NCBI GenBank assembly: GCA_905221615.1
Contig: CAJNDT010003990.1
Location: forward strand, 378,501-442,500
DNA from: Symbiodinium sp. CCMP2592
Taxonomy: Eukaryota > Sar > Dinophyceae > Suessiales > Symbiodiniaceae
Reading direction: 5' to 3'
Length of the DNA stretch: 64,000 bases
Shown: positions 1-11,168 of the stretch, piece after piece
Layout: every line of letters starts with the position of its first letter
Numbering within the stretch: the first letter of the stretch is position 1
Translations under genes and position numbers: made by a program
Notes under the pieces: generated by a model
What the model was told of the DNA's origin: nothing
The model's input: only the letters and a program-made list of their open reading frames with translations
The model's database searches: none

Positions 1-365
1 CCAACACCCCCACCACCCACTCACTCACCACCCACCACCCACACGACAAAAATGCGTCTAATCCATTCCTCGCTTCTGGAAAACAGCCAAAAAAATTGTA
101 TGCATTGTATGCGCTGCGCACCCACCACCTACCACCGACCACCCAACCCAACCCGGTGGGTTTGGTGGTGGAGTGGTGGTGGGGTGGGTGGTGGGTGGGG
201 TGCAGTGGGGTGGAGTGGTGCGTGGTGGTGGGGTGGTGGTGGGGTGGTGGGGTGGGAGGTGGTGGTTGTGGTGGGTGCGCTTGCAGTTTCGTGGATGGTG
301 GGGTGGTGGGGCCGTGGTGCTGGCCAGCTCCAATCCCAAGGCCTTGCAAGAAGAGCTTTTTATGC
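1..365. repeat. CCACC/GGTGG low-complexity tract
   Basis: C- and A-rich CCACC repeats (1-50) are followed by a long GGTGG/GGGTGG stretch (about 150-310). The open frames here translate only to Trp/Gly/Val or Pro/His/Thr runs. I see no gene. Confidence 0.85.
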
Positions 366-850
366 AACTTTCAGGCCTGGAAATTTGAACTTTTATGAAC
401 TTCTCGGGGCCTGGACCTGTGAACTTTTATGAACTTCTCGGGGCCTGGACATATGAACTTTTATGAACTTCTCGGGCCTGGAAATATAAACTCTTATGAA
501 CTTCTCGGGGCCTGGAAATATGAACTTTTATGAACTTCCCGGGCCTTGAAATATGAACTTTTCTGAACTTCTCGGGCCTAGGAAAATGAACTCTTTGGCC
601 CTGTATTCATTGTAAATAACAGCAAAAAACAGTTTTGTTTTATGAACTTCTCCGGTCTCGAAATATGAGCTTTTATGAACTTCTCGGGGCCTGGAACTAT
701 GAACTTGTATGAACTTCTCGGGGCTTGGAAATATGATGTTTTATGAACTTCTCGGGCCTGGAAATATTAACTTGTATGAACTTCTCAATGAACTTCTCAG
801 ACCTGGAAATATGAACTTATTGTGAGCTTCTCGGGCCTAGAAATATGAAC
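366..850. repeat. Short tandem repeat, unit about 35 bp
   Basis: Repeated units carry TATGAACTTCTCGGGCCTGG and GAAATATGAACTTTT, with single-base drift and one 50-bp interruption around 600-645. There is no coding signal. Confidence 0.85.
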
Positions 851-1330
851 TCGGGGGTGGTGCCGGCGGTGGTGGTGCGGGCGCTGGTGGTGCTGCTGGT
901 GGTCCTGGTGCTGGTGCTGTTGGTGGTGCTGCTGAAAGGTGCTGCTGCTGGTGGTGCTGCTTCTGGTGGTACTGCTGGTGGTGCTGCTGGTGGCGCCGGT
1001 GGTTGTGTTGATGGTGGTGGTGGTGGTGGTGGCGGTGGTACTAGCGGTGGTAGTGGTGCTGGTGGTGGTGCTGTTGGTGGGCTGGTGGTGGTGCTGGTGG
1101 TGGCTGGTGGTGGCGGGGGTGTCCCAAACCCTACACCCCAAACCCTAAGCCCTAAACCCCTGAACTGTAGACGTACTGTTGTTGTTGGTGGTGGTCCTGG
1201 TGTTGGTGCTGGTGGTGGTGGTGGTGCTGTTGTTGTCGTGGTGGTTGCTGTTGTTGTTGTGGTGCTGGTGGTGGTGGTGGCGGCGGTGGTGTTGGGGTTG
1301 GTGAAGGCTGTGGTGATAGGGTTTCCACGC
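851..1330. repeat. GGTGGTGCTG microsatellite-like tract
   Basis: Imperfect GGTGGTGCTG/GTTGTTGTG repeats are interrupted at about 1125-1160 by CCCTAAACCC-like telomeric sequence. The 169-codon frame across it is Gly/Val low complexity and is not treated as a gene. Confidence 0.8.
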
Positions 1331-1332
1331 TC

Positions 1333-1450
1333 CACACCCTACCCTACCCCCTAAACCCTATAAACCTGCTGGTGGTGGTCGTGCCTGTGGTCGCGGTGTT
1401 CCTAAACACCTGAACCCCCTAATTAAGCCCTAAGCCTAAGCCCTAATTAA
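1333..1450. repeat. Degenerate interstitial CCCTAAA repeats
   Basis: Scattered CCCTAAACCC, CCCTAAGCC and CCCTAATTAAG units resemble the plant/dinoflagellate telomere repeat. 1451-1810 after it holds no gene or repeat that I can recognise. Confidence 0.6.
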
Positions 1451-1810
1451 GTATCTGCTCTTATCTTTGTGGAACGCAGCACAGAACAGCATCAGTGACA
1501 AACAACGAAAACCATTTAACACAAAATCGACATAACACAAAATAAGCTGGAATAAGCTAAAGTAAGTTCAAGCAAGTTAGAATAAGGAAGACAAAGATAG
1601 CTAAAAAGTTGACTTGGGCTTGTGCTTAGTAACTTCTATTTCTTCCATCCAGCTGTCGAATAACTTCCCCCAAGTTGGCAGGGACTTACTACATGGATAG
1701 CAAAGATGTAAGGGGGGTTACAGGGGGCGTTATATAAGGGGGTTACTGTACTAACATCTATATCTTAACTTAGGCCACACGCACAATCTTAGTAGAAGCT
1801 GCAGTCAAAA

Positions 1811-2105
1811 GGTATTGGCATGTGCGTTTTGGGTATGCCAATACCTCGGTCGTTGGCGCCAACGGCCGGGGTATTGGTATACCAGGTTTGGGTGTTGCAA
1901 TACGTTACAGACTGGGCTCAAGTCTAGAAGCTATTGGCTCATGTGTTTTGGGGGTGTCAATACCTCGATCGTTGGCGCCAACGGCTGGGGTATTGGCATA
2001 AGGTCGCTGGGCCATCACTGGGGTGTCAATACCTCGATCGTTGGCGCCAACGGCTGGGGTATTGGCATAAGGTCGCTGGGCCCTCACGGTGCAGTCATTC
2101 GCCAA
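1811..2105. repeat. Three-copy repeat with a perfect 14-bp palindrome
   Basis: CGTTGGCGCCAACG, a perfect palindrome, occurs at 1851-1864, 1970-1983 and 2039-2052. Each copy sits in a longer unit that includes TCAATACCTCG and GGGGTATTGGCATA. The first copy also has arms GGTATTGGCAT/ATGCCAATACC. The last two copies are 69 bp apart. I see no coding gene. Confidence 0.8.
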
Positions 2106-5100
2106 ACCGAAGGCAGCTGTCCCTTCTCAGGTTGCGCAGACCTCGCCCTCACAGTCAACCTTGCAAGAGAAGCCGACTAAGTCGTCAGAGCCCAACTGGA
2201 AACTGTGAGCATACTGCTGGCCCCTCTCGCGCCGAGATGTTGGAGGCGTCAACCACCAAGAAGACAGGCACCTGAACATGTGGGCCGCGAATTGGGTGCG
2301 GATTTGTACGGGCCACACAGAATCGATTTGCGACCAGTGTCAATAACTGCCTTGCCTGATGCCCGAACTGTTGCAGATCAGTGTCAGCTCTCGAAGGCAC
2401 GGAAGGGCGCGCATTGGGTGCGTTATTGCACTGGCCACAAAGAAACAGTGTCAAATTTGTGTGAGCGCGCAGATGGGTGCGTATTGGGCCACACAGAATG
2501 AGTGTCAAATCCTTCCATTATGTCAGGCCTAACAGCTGGAGATCAGTGTCAACTTTGAGAAGGCATGGAGGGGTGCGTATTGGGTGCAGAAGGAGTGTCA
2601 AATGCCTCCATGATGTCAGGCTTAGACCTCCTGGAGATCGTGTCAACTTTGAGAAGGCATGGATGGGTGTGTATTGGGTGTGCTATTGTATTGTGGCCAC
2701 GCAGAATGAGCGTCAAATCCTTCCATGAGGCAGGCAAACCAGCTGGAGATCAGTGTCAACTTTGAGCAGGCATGTAGGGGTGCGTATTGGGTGCGTTATT
2801 GTACTGGCCACACAGAATGAGTGTCAAATGCTTCCATTATGTCAGGCCTAACAGCTGGAGATTAGTGTCAAATTTGAGAAGGCATGGATGGGTGCGTATT
2901 GGGTGCGTTATTGCACTGGCCACACAGAATGAGTGTCAAATGCCTCCATGATGTCAGGCCTAGACCTCTGGAGATCGTGTCAACTTTGTGAGAAGCCATG
3001 GATGGGTGCGTATTGGGTGCGTTATTGTATTGTGGCCACGCAGAATGAGTGTCAAATCCTTCCATGAGGCAGGCAAACCAGCTGGAGATCAGTGTCAACT
3101 TTGAGCAGGCATGTAGGGGTGCGTATTGGGTGCGTTATTGTACTGGCCACACAGAAAGAGTGTCACATGCTTCCATTATGTCAAGGCCTACCAGCTGGAA
3201 ATCAGTGTCAACTTTGAGAAGGCATGGATGGGTGCGTATTGGGTGCGTTATTGCATTGGCCACACAGAATGAGTGTCAAATGCTTCCATTATGTCAGGCC
3301 TAGACCTCCTGGAGGTCGTGTCAACTTTGAGAAGGCATGGATGGGCGGGTATTGGGTGCGTTATTGTTTTGGCCATGCAGAATGAGTGTCAAACCCTTCC
3401 ATGAGGCAGGCAAACCAGCCGGAGATCACTGTCCGCGGAGGGGTGCGTATTGGGTGCGTTATTGTACTGGCCACACAGAATGAGTGTCAAATGCTTCCAT
3501 TATGTCAGGCCTAAAAGCTGGAGATCGGTGTCAACTTTGAGAAGGCATGGATGGGTGCGAATTGGGTGCGTTATTGTACTGGCCACACAGAACGAGTGTC
3601 AAAAGCTTTCATTCTGACAGGCCTTACAGCTGGAGATCAGTGTCAACTTGGAGCAGGCATGGAGGGGTGCGTATTGGGTGCGTTATTGTGCTGGCCACGC
3701 AGAATGAATGTCAAGTCCTTCTATGAGGCAGGCAAACCAGCTGGAGATTAAACTGCGTCAGCTTTCAGCAGGCATGTAGGGGTGCGTATTGGGTGCGATA
3801 TTGCGCTGGCCAAACAGAATGAGTGTCGAATGCTTCCATTATGTCAGGCCTAACAGCTGGAGATCAGTGTCAACTTTGAGAAGGCATGGATGGGGTGCGT
3901 ATTGGGTGCGTTATTGTACTGGCCACACAGAATGAGAGGCTTAGACCTCCTGGAGATCGTGTCAACTTTGAGAAGGCATGGATGGGTGTGTATTGGGTGC
4001 GTTATTGTACTGGCCACGCAGAATGAGTGGCAAATCCTTCCATGAGGCAGGCAAACCAGCTGGAGATCACTGTCCGCGGAGGGGTGCGTATTGGGTGCGT
4101 TATTGCACTTGCCACACAGAATGAGTGTCACATGCTTCCATTGTGTCAGGCATACCATTGTGGCGGTTAGTCAGTAACCGCCGCCTTGGTCAGTGTCAAC
4201 TTTGAGCAGGCATGGAGGGGTGTGTCTTTGGTGCGGTATTGTGCTGGCCACACAGAATGAGTGTCACAAGCTTCCATTTTATTTATGTCAGTCCTACCAG
4301 CTCGAGATTAGTGTCAATTCTGAGCAGGCATGGAAGGGTGCGTTTTGGGTGCGTTATTGTACTGGCCACACAGAATGAGTGTCATATGCTTCCATTGTGT
4401 CAGGCCTACCAGCTGCAAATCAGTGTCAACTTGGAGCAGGCATGGAGGGGTGCGTCTTGGGTGCGTTATTGTACTGGCCACACAGAATGAGTGTCACATG
4501 TTTCCATTATGTCAGGCTTATATCAGCTGGAAATCAGTGTCAACTTGGAGCAGGCATGGAGGGGTGCGAATTGGGTGCGTTATTGTACTGGCCACACAGA
4601 ATGAGTGTCACATGTTTCCATTATGTCAGGCCTACCAGCTGGAAATCAGTGTCAACTTGGAGCAGGCATGGAGGGGTGCGAATTGGGTGCGTTATTGTAC
4701 TGGCCACACAGAATGAGTGTCACATGCTTCCATTATGTCAGGCCTACCAGCTGGAAATCACAGTGTCAACTTGGAGCAGGCGTTGGAGGGGTGCGAATTG
4801 GGTTGCGTTATTGTACTGGCCACACAGAAGAGTGTCACATGCTTCATTATATCAGGCCTACCAGCTGGAATCAGTGTCAACTTGGAGCAGGCATGGAGGG
4901 GTGCGAATTGGGGCGTTTATTGTACTGGCCACACAGATATAGTGTCAACATTGCTTCCATTCTTGCAGGCCCTACCAGCTGGAAAATCAGTGTCATCTTG
5001 CAGCAGGCATGAGGGGTGCGAATTGGGGCGTTATGGTACTGGCCACACAGAATGAGTGTCACATGCTTCCATATGTCAGGCCTTACCGGTGATGCTGGAA

Positions 5101-7546
5101 AGGAAATCAGCGGCAACCTTGGACCGCAGGCCTGGCGGTGCAGGGGTGCGGAATTGCGGGCGGTTATTGTACTGGCCACACAGAAGGAGTGTCACATGCT
5201 TCCATTCTGTCAGGCCTACCAGCCGGAAATCAGTGTCAACTTGGAGCAGGCATGGAGGGGTGCGAATTGGGTGCGTTATTGTACTGGCCACACAGAATGA
5301 GTGTAACATGCTTCCATTATGTCAGGCCTACCAGCTGGAAATCAGTGTCAACTTGGAGCAGGCATGGAGGGGTGCGAATTGGGTGCGTTATTGTACTGGC
5401 CACACAGAATGAGTGTCACATGTTTCCATTATGTCAGGCCTACCAGCTGGAAATCAGTGTCAACTTGGAGCAGGCATGGAGGGGTGCGAATGGGGTGCGT
5501 TATTGTACTGGCCACACAGAATGAGTGTCACATGCTTCCATTATGTCAGGCCTACCAGCTGGAAATCAGTGTCAACTTGGGGCAGGCATGGAGGGGTGCA
5601 AATTGGGTGCGTTATTGTACTGGCCACACAGAATGAGTGTCACATGCTTCCATTATGTCAGGCCCACCAGCTGGAAATCAGTGTCAAACTGGGCGGCATG
5701 GGAGGGGGCCGAATTGGTGTGCGTTATTGTAATGGCCACACAGACTATGAGTTGTAACATGCTTCCATTAGTAAAGGCTATCAGGTGGAAATTCAGTCTG
5801 TCACCTTTGAGCAGGCATGGGGGGTGCGAATTGGGTGAGTTATGACTGGCCACACCGAATGAGTGTCACATGCTCCATTATGTCAGGCCCAAGGTGGAAA
5901 TCAGTGTCACTTGGAGCAGGCATGGAGGGGTGCTTGGGTGCGTTATTGTACTGGCAACACAGAATGAGTGTCACATGCTTCATTCTGTCAGGCCTACCAG
6001 CTGGAAATCAGTGTCAACTTGGAGCAGGCATGGAGGGGTGCGAATTGGGTGCGTTATTGTACTGGCCACACAGAATGAGTGTCACATGCTTCCATTATGT
6101 CAGGCCTACCAGCTGGAAATCAGTGTCAACTTGGAGCAGGCATGGAGGGGTGCGAATTGGGTGCGTTATTGTACTGGCCACACAGAATGAGTGTCACATG
6201 CTTCTATTATGTCAGGCCTATCAGGTGGAAATCAGTGTCAACTTGGAGCAGGCATGGAGGGGTGCGAATTGGGTGCGTTATTGTACTGGCCACACAGAAT
6301 GAGTGTCACATGCTTCCATTATGTCAGGCCTACCAGCTGGAAATCAGTGTCAACTTGGAGCAGGCATGGAGGGGTGCGAATTGGGTGCGTTATTGTACTG
6401 GCCACACAGAATGAGTGTCACATGCTTCCATTATGTCAGGCCTATCAGGTGGAAATCAGTGTCAACTTTGAGCAGGCATGGAGGGGTGCGAATTGGGTGC
6501 GTTATTGTACTGGCCACACAGAATGAGTGTCACATGCTTCCACTATGTGCATGGAGGGTTGCGAATTGGGTGCGTTATTGTACTGGCCACACAGAATGAG
6601 TGTCACATGCTTCCATTCTGTCAGGCCTACCAGCTGGAAATCAGTGTCAACTTGGAGCAGGCATGGAGGGGTGCGAATTGGGTGCGTTATTGTACTGGCC
6701 ACACAGAATGAGTGTCACATGCTTCCATTATGTCAGGCCTACCAGCTGGAAATCAGTGTCAACTTTGAGCAGGCATGGAGGGGTGCGTCTTGGGTGCGTT
6801 ATTGTACTGGCCACACAGAATGAGTGTCACATGCTTCCATATGTCAGGCCTACCAGCTGGAAATCAGTGTCAACTTGGAGCAGGCATGGAGGGGTGCGAA
6901 TTGGGTGCGTTATTGTACTGGCCACACAGAATGAGTGTCACATGCTTCTATTATGTCAGGCCTACCAGCTGGAAATCAGTGTCAACTTGGAGCAGGCATG
7001 GAGGGGTGCGAATTGGGTGCGTTATTGTACTGGCCACACAGAATGAGTGTCACATGCTTCCATTATGTCAGGCCTACCAGCTGGAAATCAGTGTCAACTT
7101 GGAGCAGGCATGGAGGGGTGCGAATTGGGTGCGTTATTGTACTGGCCACACAGAATGAGTGTCACATGCTTCCATTATGTCAGGCCTACAGGTGGAAATC
7201 AGTGTCAACTTTGAGCAGGCATGGAGGGGTGCGAATTGGGTGCGTTATTGTACTGGCCACACAGAATGAGTGTCACATGCTTCCATTATGTCAGGCCTAC
7301 CAGCTGGAAATCAGTGTCAACTTGGAGCAGGCATGGAGGGGTGCGAATTGGGTGCGTTATTGTACTGGCCACTGTGTCACATGCTTCCATTATGTCAGGC
7401 CTATCAGGTGGAAATCAGTGTCAACTTTGAGCAGGCATGGAGGGGTGCGTCTTGGGTGCGTTATTGTACTGGCCACACAGAATGAGTGTCACATGTTTCC
7501 ATTATGTCAGGCTTACCATTCGCTTTGTCATGGCTGAAGTGTCAGC

Positions 7547-7625
7547 TGGCTCGCTCAGACCTTGACTCCTCGAGCAGTTTGACAGACCGTCAAGCTGCTC
7601 GAGCTGTCAAGGTCTGAATGAGCCG
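7547..7625. repeat. Long hairpin inserted in the satellite, copy 1
   Basis: Arms begin GGCTCGCTCAGACCTTGAC and end GTCAAGGTCTGAATGAGCC. An inner CTCGAGCAG/CTGCTCGAG stem closes on an AGACC loop. The arms are about 36 bp with a few mismatches. A second copy lies at 7864-7941, about 317 bp downstream, with the same unique flanks. Confidence 0.85.
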
Positions 7626-7863
7626 CTCGCCGCTTGGCTGGTGCTATGACTCTGTTTTGGTTGATGATACCTCTGCCAAGTGTCACCATGTCGACGACAG
7701 TTCACTAAAGTCAGGTTTTCCTCCTGGGCATCAGTGTCAACTTAGAGAAGGCATGGAGGGGTGCGTGTTCGGTGCGTTAGTGTACTGGCCACACAGAACG
7801 AGTGTCAAGTGATTCCATTATGTCAGGCCTACCATCTGCTTTGTCATGGAATTAAGCGTCAGC

Positions 7864-7941
7864 TGGCTCGCTCAGACCTTGACTCCTCGAGCAGTTTGAC
7901 AGACCGTCAAGCTGCTCGAGCTGTCAAGGTGTGAATGAGCC
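7864..7941. repeat. Long hairpin inserted in the satellite, copy 2
   Basis: This is the same foldback sequence as at 7547-7625, with one base changed in the right arm (AAGGTGTGAATG). The pair and its flanks look like a segmental duplication inside the array. Confidence 0.85.
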
Positions 7942-8194
7942 GCTCGCCGCCTGGCTCGTGCTATGACTCTGTTTTGGTTGATGACTCCTCTGCCAAGTGT
8001 CACCATGTCGACAAGCAGTTACGGTGCAGTGGATGTCGATGAGTGTTAATCCATTAAAGTCAGGTCTTCCTCCTGGACATCAGTGTCAACTTGGAGAAGG
8101 CAGGCAGGTTTGCGTATTGGGTGCGTTATTGTACTGGCCACACAGAATGAGTGTCAATTGCTCCTTAATGTCAGGCTTACCAGCTGGACATCAG

Positions 8195-8268
8195 TGTCAA
8201 CTTTGAGCAGGCATGGAGGGTGTGTGTTGGGACCCAGTAGGCACCCTCCATGCGTGCTCAAAGTTGAC
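8195..8268. repeat. Inverted satellite fragment forming a hairpin
   Basis: CAACTTTGAGCAGGCATGGA is followed about 35 bp later by its near reverse complement, CCATGCGTGCTCAAAGTTG. A piece of the 112-bp satellite has been inverted next to its parent unit. Confidence 0.75.
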
Positions 8269-8834
8269 ACACCTACCAGCTGGAGATCAGTGTCAACTGT
8301 GACAAGGCAGGCAGGGGTGCGTATTGGGTGCGTTATTGTACTGGCCACACAGAATGAGTGTCAAATGCATCCACTATGGCAGGCCTTCGTCTTGGAGATC
8401 AGTGTCAACTTGGAGCAGGCATGGAGGGGTGCGTCTTGGGTGCGTTATTGCACTGGCCACACAGAATGAGTGTCACGTGTTTCCATTATGTCAGGCCTAC
8501 CAGCTGGAAATCAGTGTCAACTTTGAGCAGGCATGGAGGGGTGCGCATTGGGTGTGTTATTGCACTTGCCACACAGAATGAGTGTCACATGCTTCCATTG
8601 TCAGAGTGTCAGGACAGATTTTGGTTTCTGCTTGCTCTTGCAGGCCACCATCGTCTGAGCTGCCAGTGTCAGTGGCTGCTGATAGTCGCGTTTTTATTGT
8701 TACCACTGTAGACATTCGACATGATCGCGGGAGAAAAAGAGTGAGTGATTGCTGCTTGGTGTTGCATTCACATGGATGCACAAAAACAGCCCGGATCCAT
8801 AAATAATTTTCAGGGCTGCCAAAGCCCATCCCAG

Positions 8835-10148
8835 ATTCTTTAAATTTTGAAATCCGGACGATTTCAGAATTTAAAGAATTTAAAGGATTTACCTCCTTTA
8901 AATTTTTAAATTCTTTAAATTTTTAATTCCGGACGATTTCAGAATTTAAAGGATTTACCTCCTTTAAATTTTTTTAAATTCTTTAAATTTTTAATTCCGG
9001 ACGATTTCAGAATTTAAAGAATTTAAAGAATTTTAAAGATTTAATTCCGTGGGCTGGGGTCGAAGGCTGGGGGGCTGGGGCTGGAGCTGGAGCTGGACAT
9101 TTAAATTTTTAAAATTCTTTAAATTCTTTAAATTCTTTAAATTTTTAATTCCGGACGATTTCAGAATTTAAAGAATTTAAAGGGTTTACCTCCTTTAAAT
9201 TTTTTAAATTCTTTAAATTCTTAATTCCGGACGATTTCAGAATTTAAAGGATTTACCTCCTTTAAATTTTTTAAATTCTTTAAATTTTTAATTCCGGACG
9301 ATTTCAGAATTTAAAGAATTTAAAGAATTTTAAAAATTTAATTCCGTGGGCTGGGGTCAAAGGCTGGGGGGCTGGGGCTGGAGCTGGAGCTGGACATTTA
9401 AATTTTTAAAATTCTTTAAATTCTTTAAATTCTTTAAATTTTTAATTCCGGACGATTTCAGAATTTAAAGAATTTAAAGGATTTACTTCCTTTAATTTTT
9501 TTAAATTCTTTAAATTTTTAATTCCGGACGATTTCAGAATTTAAAGGATTTACTCCATTTAATTTTTTTAAATTCTTTAAATTTTTAATTCCGGACGATT
9601 TCAGAATTTAAAGGATTTACCTCCTTTAATTATTTTAAATTCTTTAAATTTTTAATTCCGGACGATTTCAGAATTTAAAGAATTTAAGGAATTTAAAAAA
9701 TTTAATCCCGTGGGCTGGGGTCGAAGGCTGGGGGGCTGGAGCTGGAGCTGGACATTTAAATTTTTAAAATTCTTTAAATTCTTTAAATTCTTTAAATTTT
9801 AATTCCGGACGATTTCAGAATTTAAAGAATTTAAAGGATTTACCTCCTTTAAATTTTTTAAATTCTTTAAATTTTTAATTCCGGACGATTTCAGAATTTA
9901 AAGGATTTACCTCCTTTAAATTTTTTAAATTCTTTAAATTTTTAATTCCGGACGATTTCAGAATTTAAAGGATTTACCTCCTTTAAATTTTTTAAATTCT
10001 TTAAATTTTTAATTCCGGACGATTTCAGAATTTAAAGGATTTCCCTCCTTTAAATTTTTTAAATTCTTTAAATTTTTAATTCCGGACGATTTCAGAATTT
10101 AAAGGATTTACTCCCTTTAATTTTTTTAAATTCTTTAAATTTTTAATT
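8835..10148. repeat. AT-rich satellite, about 67-bp unit
   Basis: The repeated core TTCCGGACGATTTCAGAATT is followed by AATTTAAAGGA, TTTACC, TCCTTTAAATT (a hairpin in each unit) and TTTTAAATTCTTTAAATT. A higher-order block with GTGGGCTGGGG and GGAGCTGGAGCTGGACA recurs at about 9048, 9345 and 9709. 8600-8834 before it holds no recognisable gene. Confidence 0.92.
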
Positions 10149-10204
10149 GCGTATATACACAGTATATATTAAGACACAGAGCAAGCCCTACGCCAAATAG
10201 GACC

Positions 10205-10275
10205 TAAAGGTCCTACGTACAGACCCCTAAACCCTAGACCCTTAAACCCTAAACCCCTAAACCCTAAGCTTTTGG
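10205..10275. repeat. Interstitial CCCTAAACC tract
   Basis: Units such as ACCCCTAAACCCTAGACCC and CCCTAAACCCCTAAACCC are degenerate telomere-type repeats. 10276-10890 holds no gene I can support. It contains scattered GGGTTTAGGG-like words and unique sequence. Confidence 0.75.
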
Positions 10276-10894
10276 GTTCGATGGAGGGTGTTTAGGGTCT
10301 ACAGTAGGGGTTAGATTTTATAGGGTCAAGGGCATAGGGCTTTGGGGTTTTAATGTTTTAGGGTTCAGCATTCTTGGAGGCACATCCTTCTCACCAGCAT
10401 CTAAGATCATGCAAGACTGGCATGCCACAGCTTGTAGGTTGCAGCTTTTCCAGATTTCCGGGGTTGTACAATGGTTTGTGGTCCTTGTCGGTGTTTCTCT
10501 TACATCATGCGCTCCTTACATTCCTTAAAGAGATACCCTAAATGGAGCCACTTCGGGGGCTGAGGCATTGCCATCTTCCCCGCGCCCACGGTGTCAACGA
10601 TTTGGCCGAGAGGTGCTCACAAGTCATATCATCCAGGGTTCGTCGATGTTTTAAGAGGTTGTTTTTAGAAAGGGTTTGGGGTTTATTGGTTCAGGGTTTA
10701 GGGGTTCGGGTTCCACCTTTGGGGTCCTGGTTCCTGTAGTAAGTCAGCAAGAAGAAGCCTTACACTAAAGGGAGCCCTGCTTCAGAATGAGGGCCAGGAA
10801 ACATTGAACCGTCTCCTTAACTTATGAAACCTTCATGCACGAAGCCCTGTAAACCATTGTTTGATGAAGCCAATTTCAACTTCAAGAGCCCTGA

Positions 10895-10940
10895 GCCCCG
10901 AACCCCCTGAACCCTCAACCCTAAACCTTAAACCCTAAAC
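10895..10940. repeat. Telomere-like tract at the 5' junction of the non-LTR element
   Basis: GAACCCTCAACCCTAAACC leads directly into ACCCTAAAC and then the first base of the spliced leader at 10941. It matches the CCCTAAA tract at the 3' junction (19706-19738), so the element sits inside telomere-like repeats. Confidence 0.8.
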
Positions 10941-10976
10941 CCGTAGCCATTTTGGCTCAAGCCATTTTGGCTCAAG
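10941..10976 (+). other. Tandem dinoflagellate spliced leader (full plus relict)
   Basis: CCGTAG followed by CCATTTTGGCTCAAG (10941-10961) is the DinoSL exon without its variable first base. CCATTTTGGCTCAAG then repeats at 10962-10976. The second copy is cut exactly after the AG inside the leader (CCGTAG). This is the known pattern when a genomic copy that already carries a leader is transcribed and trans-spliced again at that internal AG. It shows at least two rounds of trans-splicing and reverse transcription. Confidence 0.93.
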
Positions 10977-11168
10977 GCCTCGACGGTTCGCTCTGTGGGG
11001 TCGCGCGGAGGGATAGGGGCCTCAGCCATTCGTCCGGCGGCTGGTGTCAGGTGCTACGAGTGCTCCCGGGGGATTCTCAAGGGTGCGATTCTGCCGGGCG
11101 TCTACGTTTAGTTCTCGGCGAAGGAGGCCTTTCTGGGGGTTCCGGAGGGTGCGTTTCAGAACGGGGAC

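Larger units (their letters stand above)
2250..8600. repeat. 112-bp tandem satellite array
   Basis: About 55 copies of a 112-bp unit carry the landmarks GTGTCACATGCTTCCATT, GTCAGGCCTACCAGCTGG, GGAGGGGTGCGAATTGGG and TACTGGCCACACAGAATGA. Units at 6079, 6191 and 6303 are exactly 112 bp apart. Copies are nearly identical at about 5200-7500 and diverge toward both edges, as expected for satellite homogenisation by unequal exchange. Because 112 is not a multiple of 3, one unit read three times gives the recurring 111-codon open frame that ends at TGA in ACAGAATGA. These frames are by-products of the periodicity. Confidence 0.95.

Noticed and set aside
845-1354. 169-codon Gly/Val-rich frame and its minus-strand Thr/Pro counterpart
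   Set aside because: Translation of a GGTGGTGCTG microsatellite. Composition alone explains the open frame.
4379-7537. Long overlapping frames of about 110-200 codons repeating MSHASIMSGLPAG...
   Set aside because: They are the 112-bp satellite read through three phases. All three frames show the same words, and each ends at the TGA of the unit.
2250-8600. CRISPR-like array of regularly spaced repeats
   Set aside because: The whole 112-bp unit is conserved with no unique spacers, and the genome is eukaryotic. It is a satellite.
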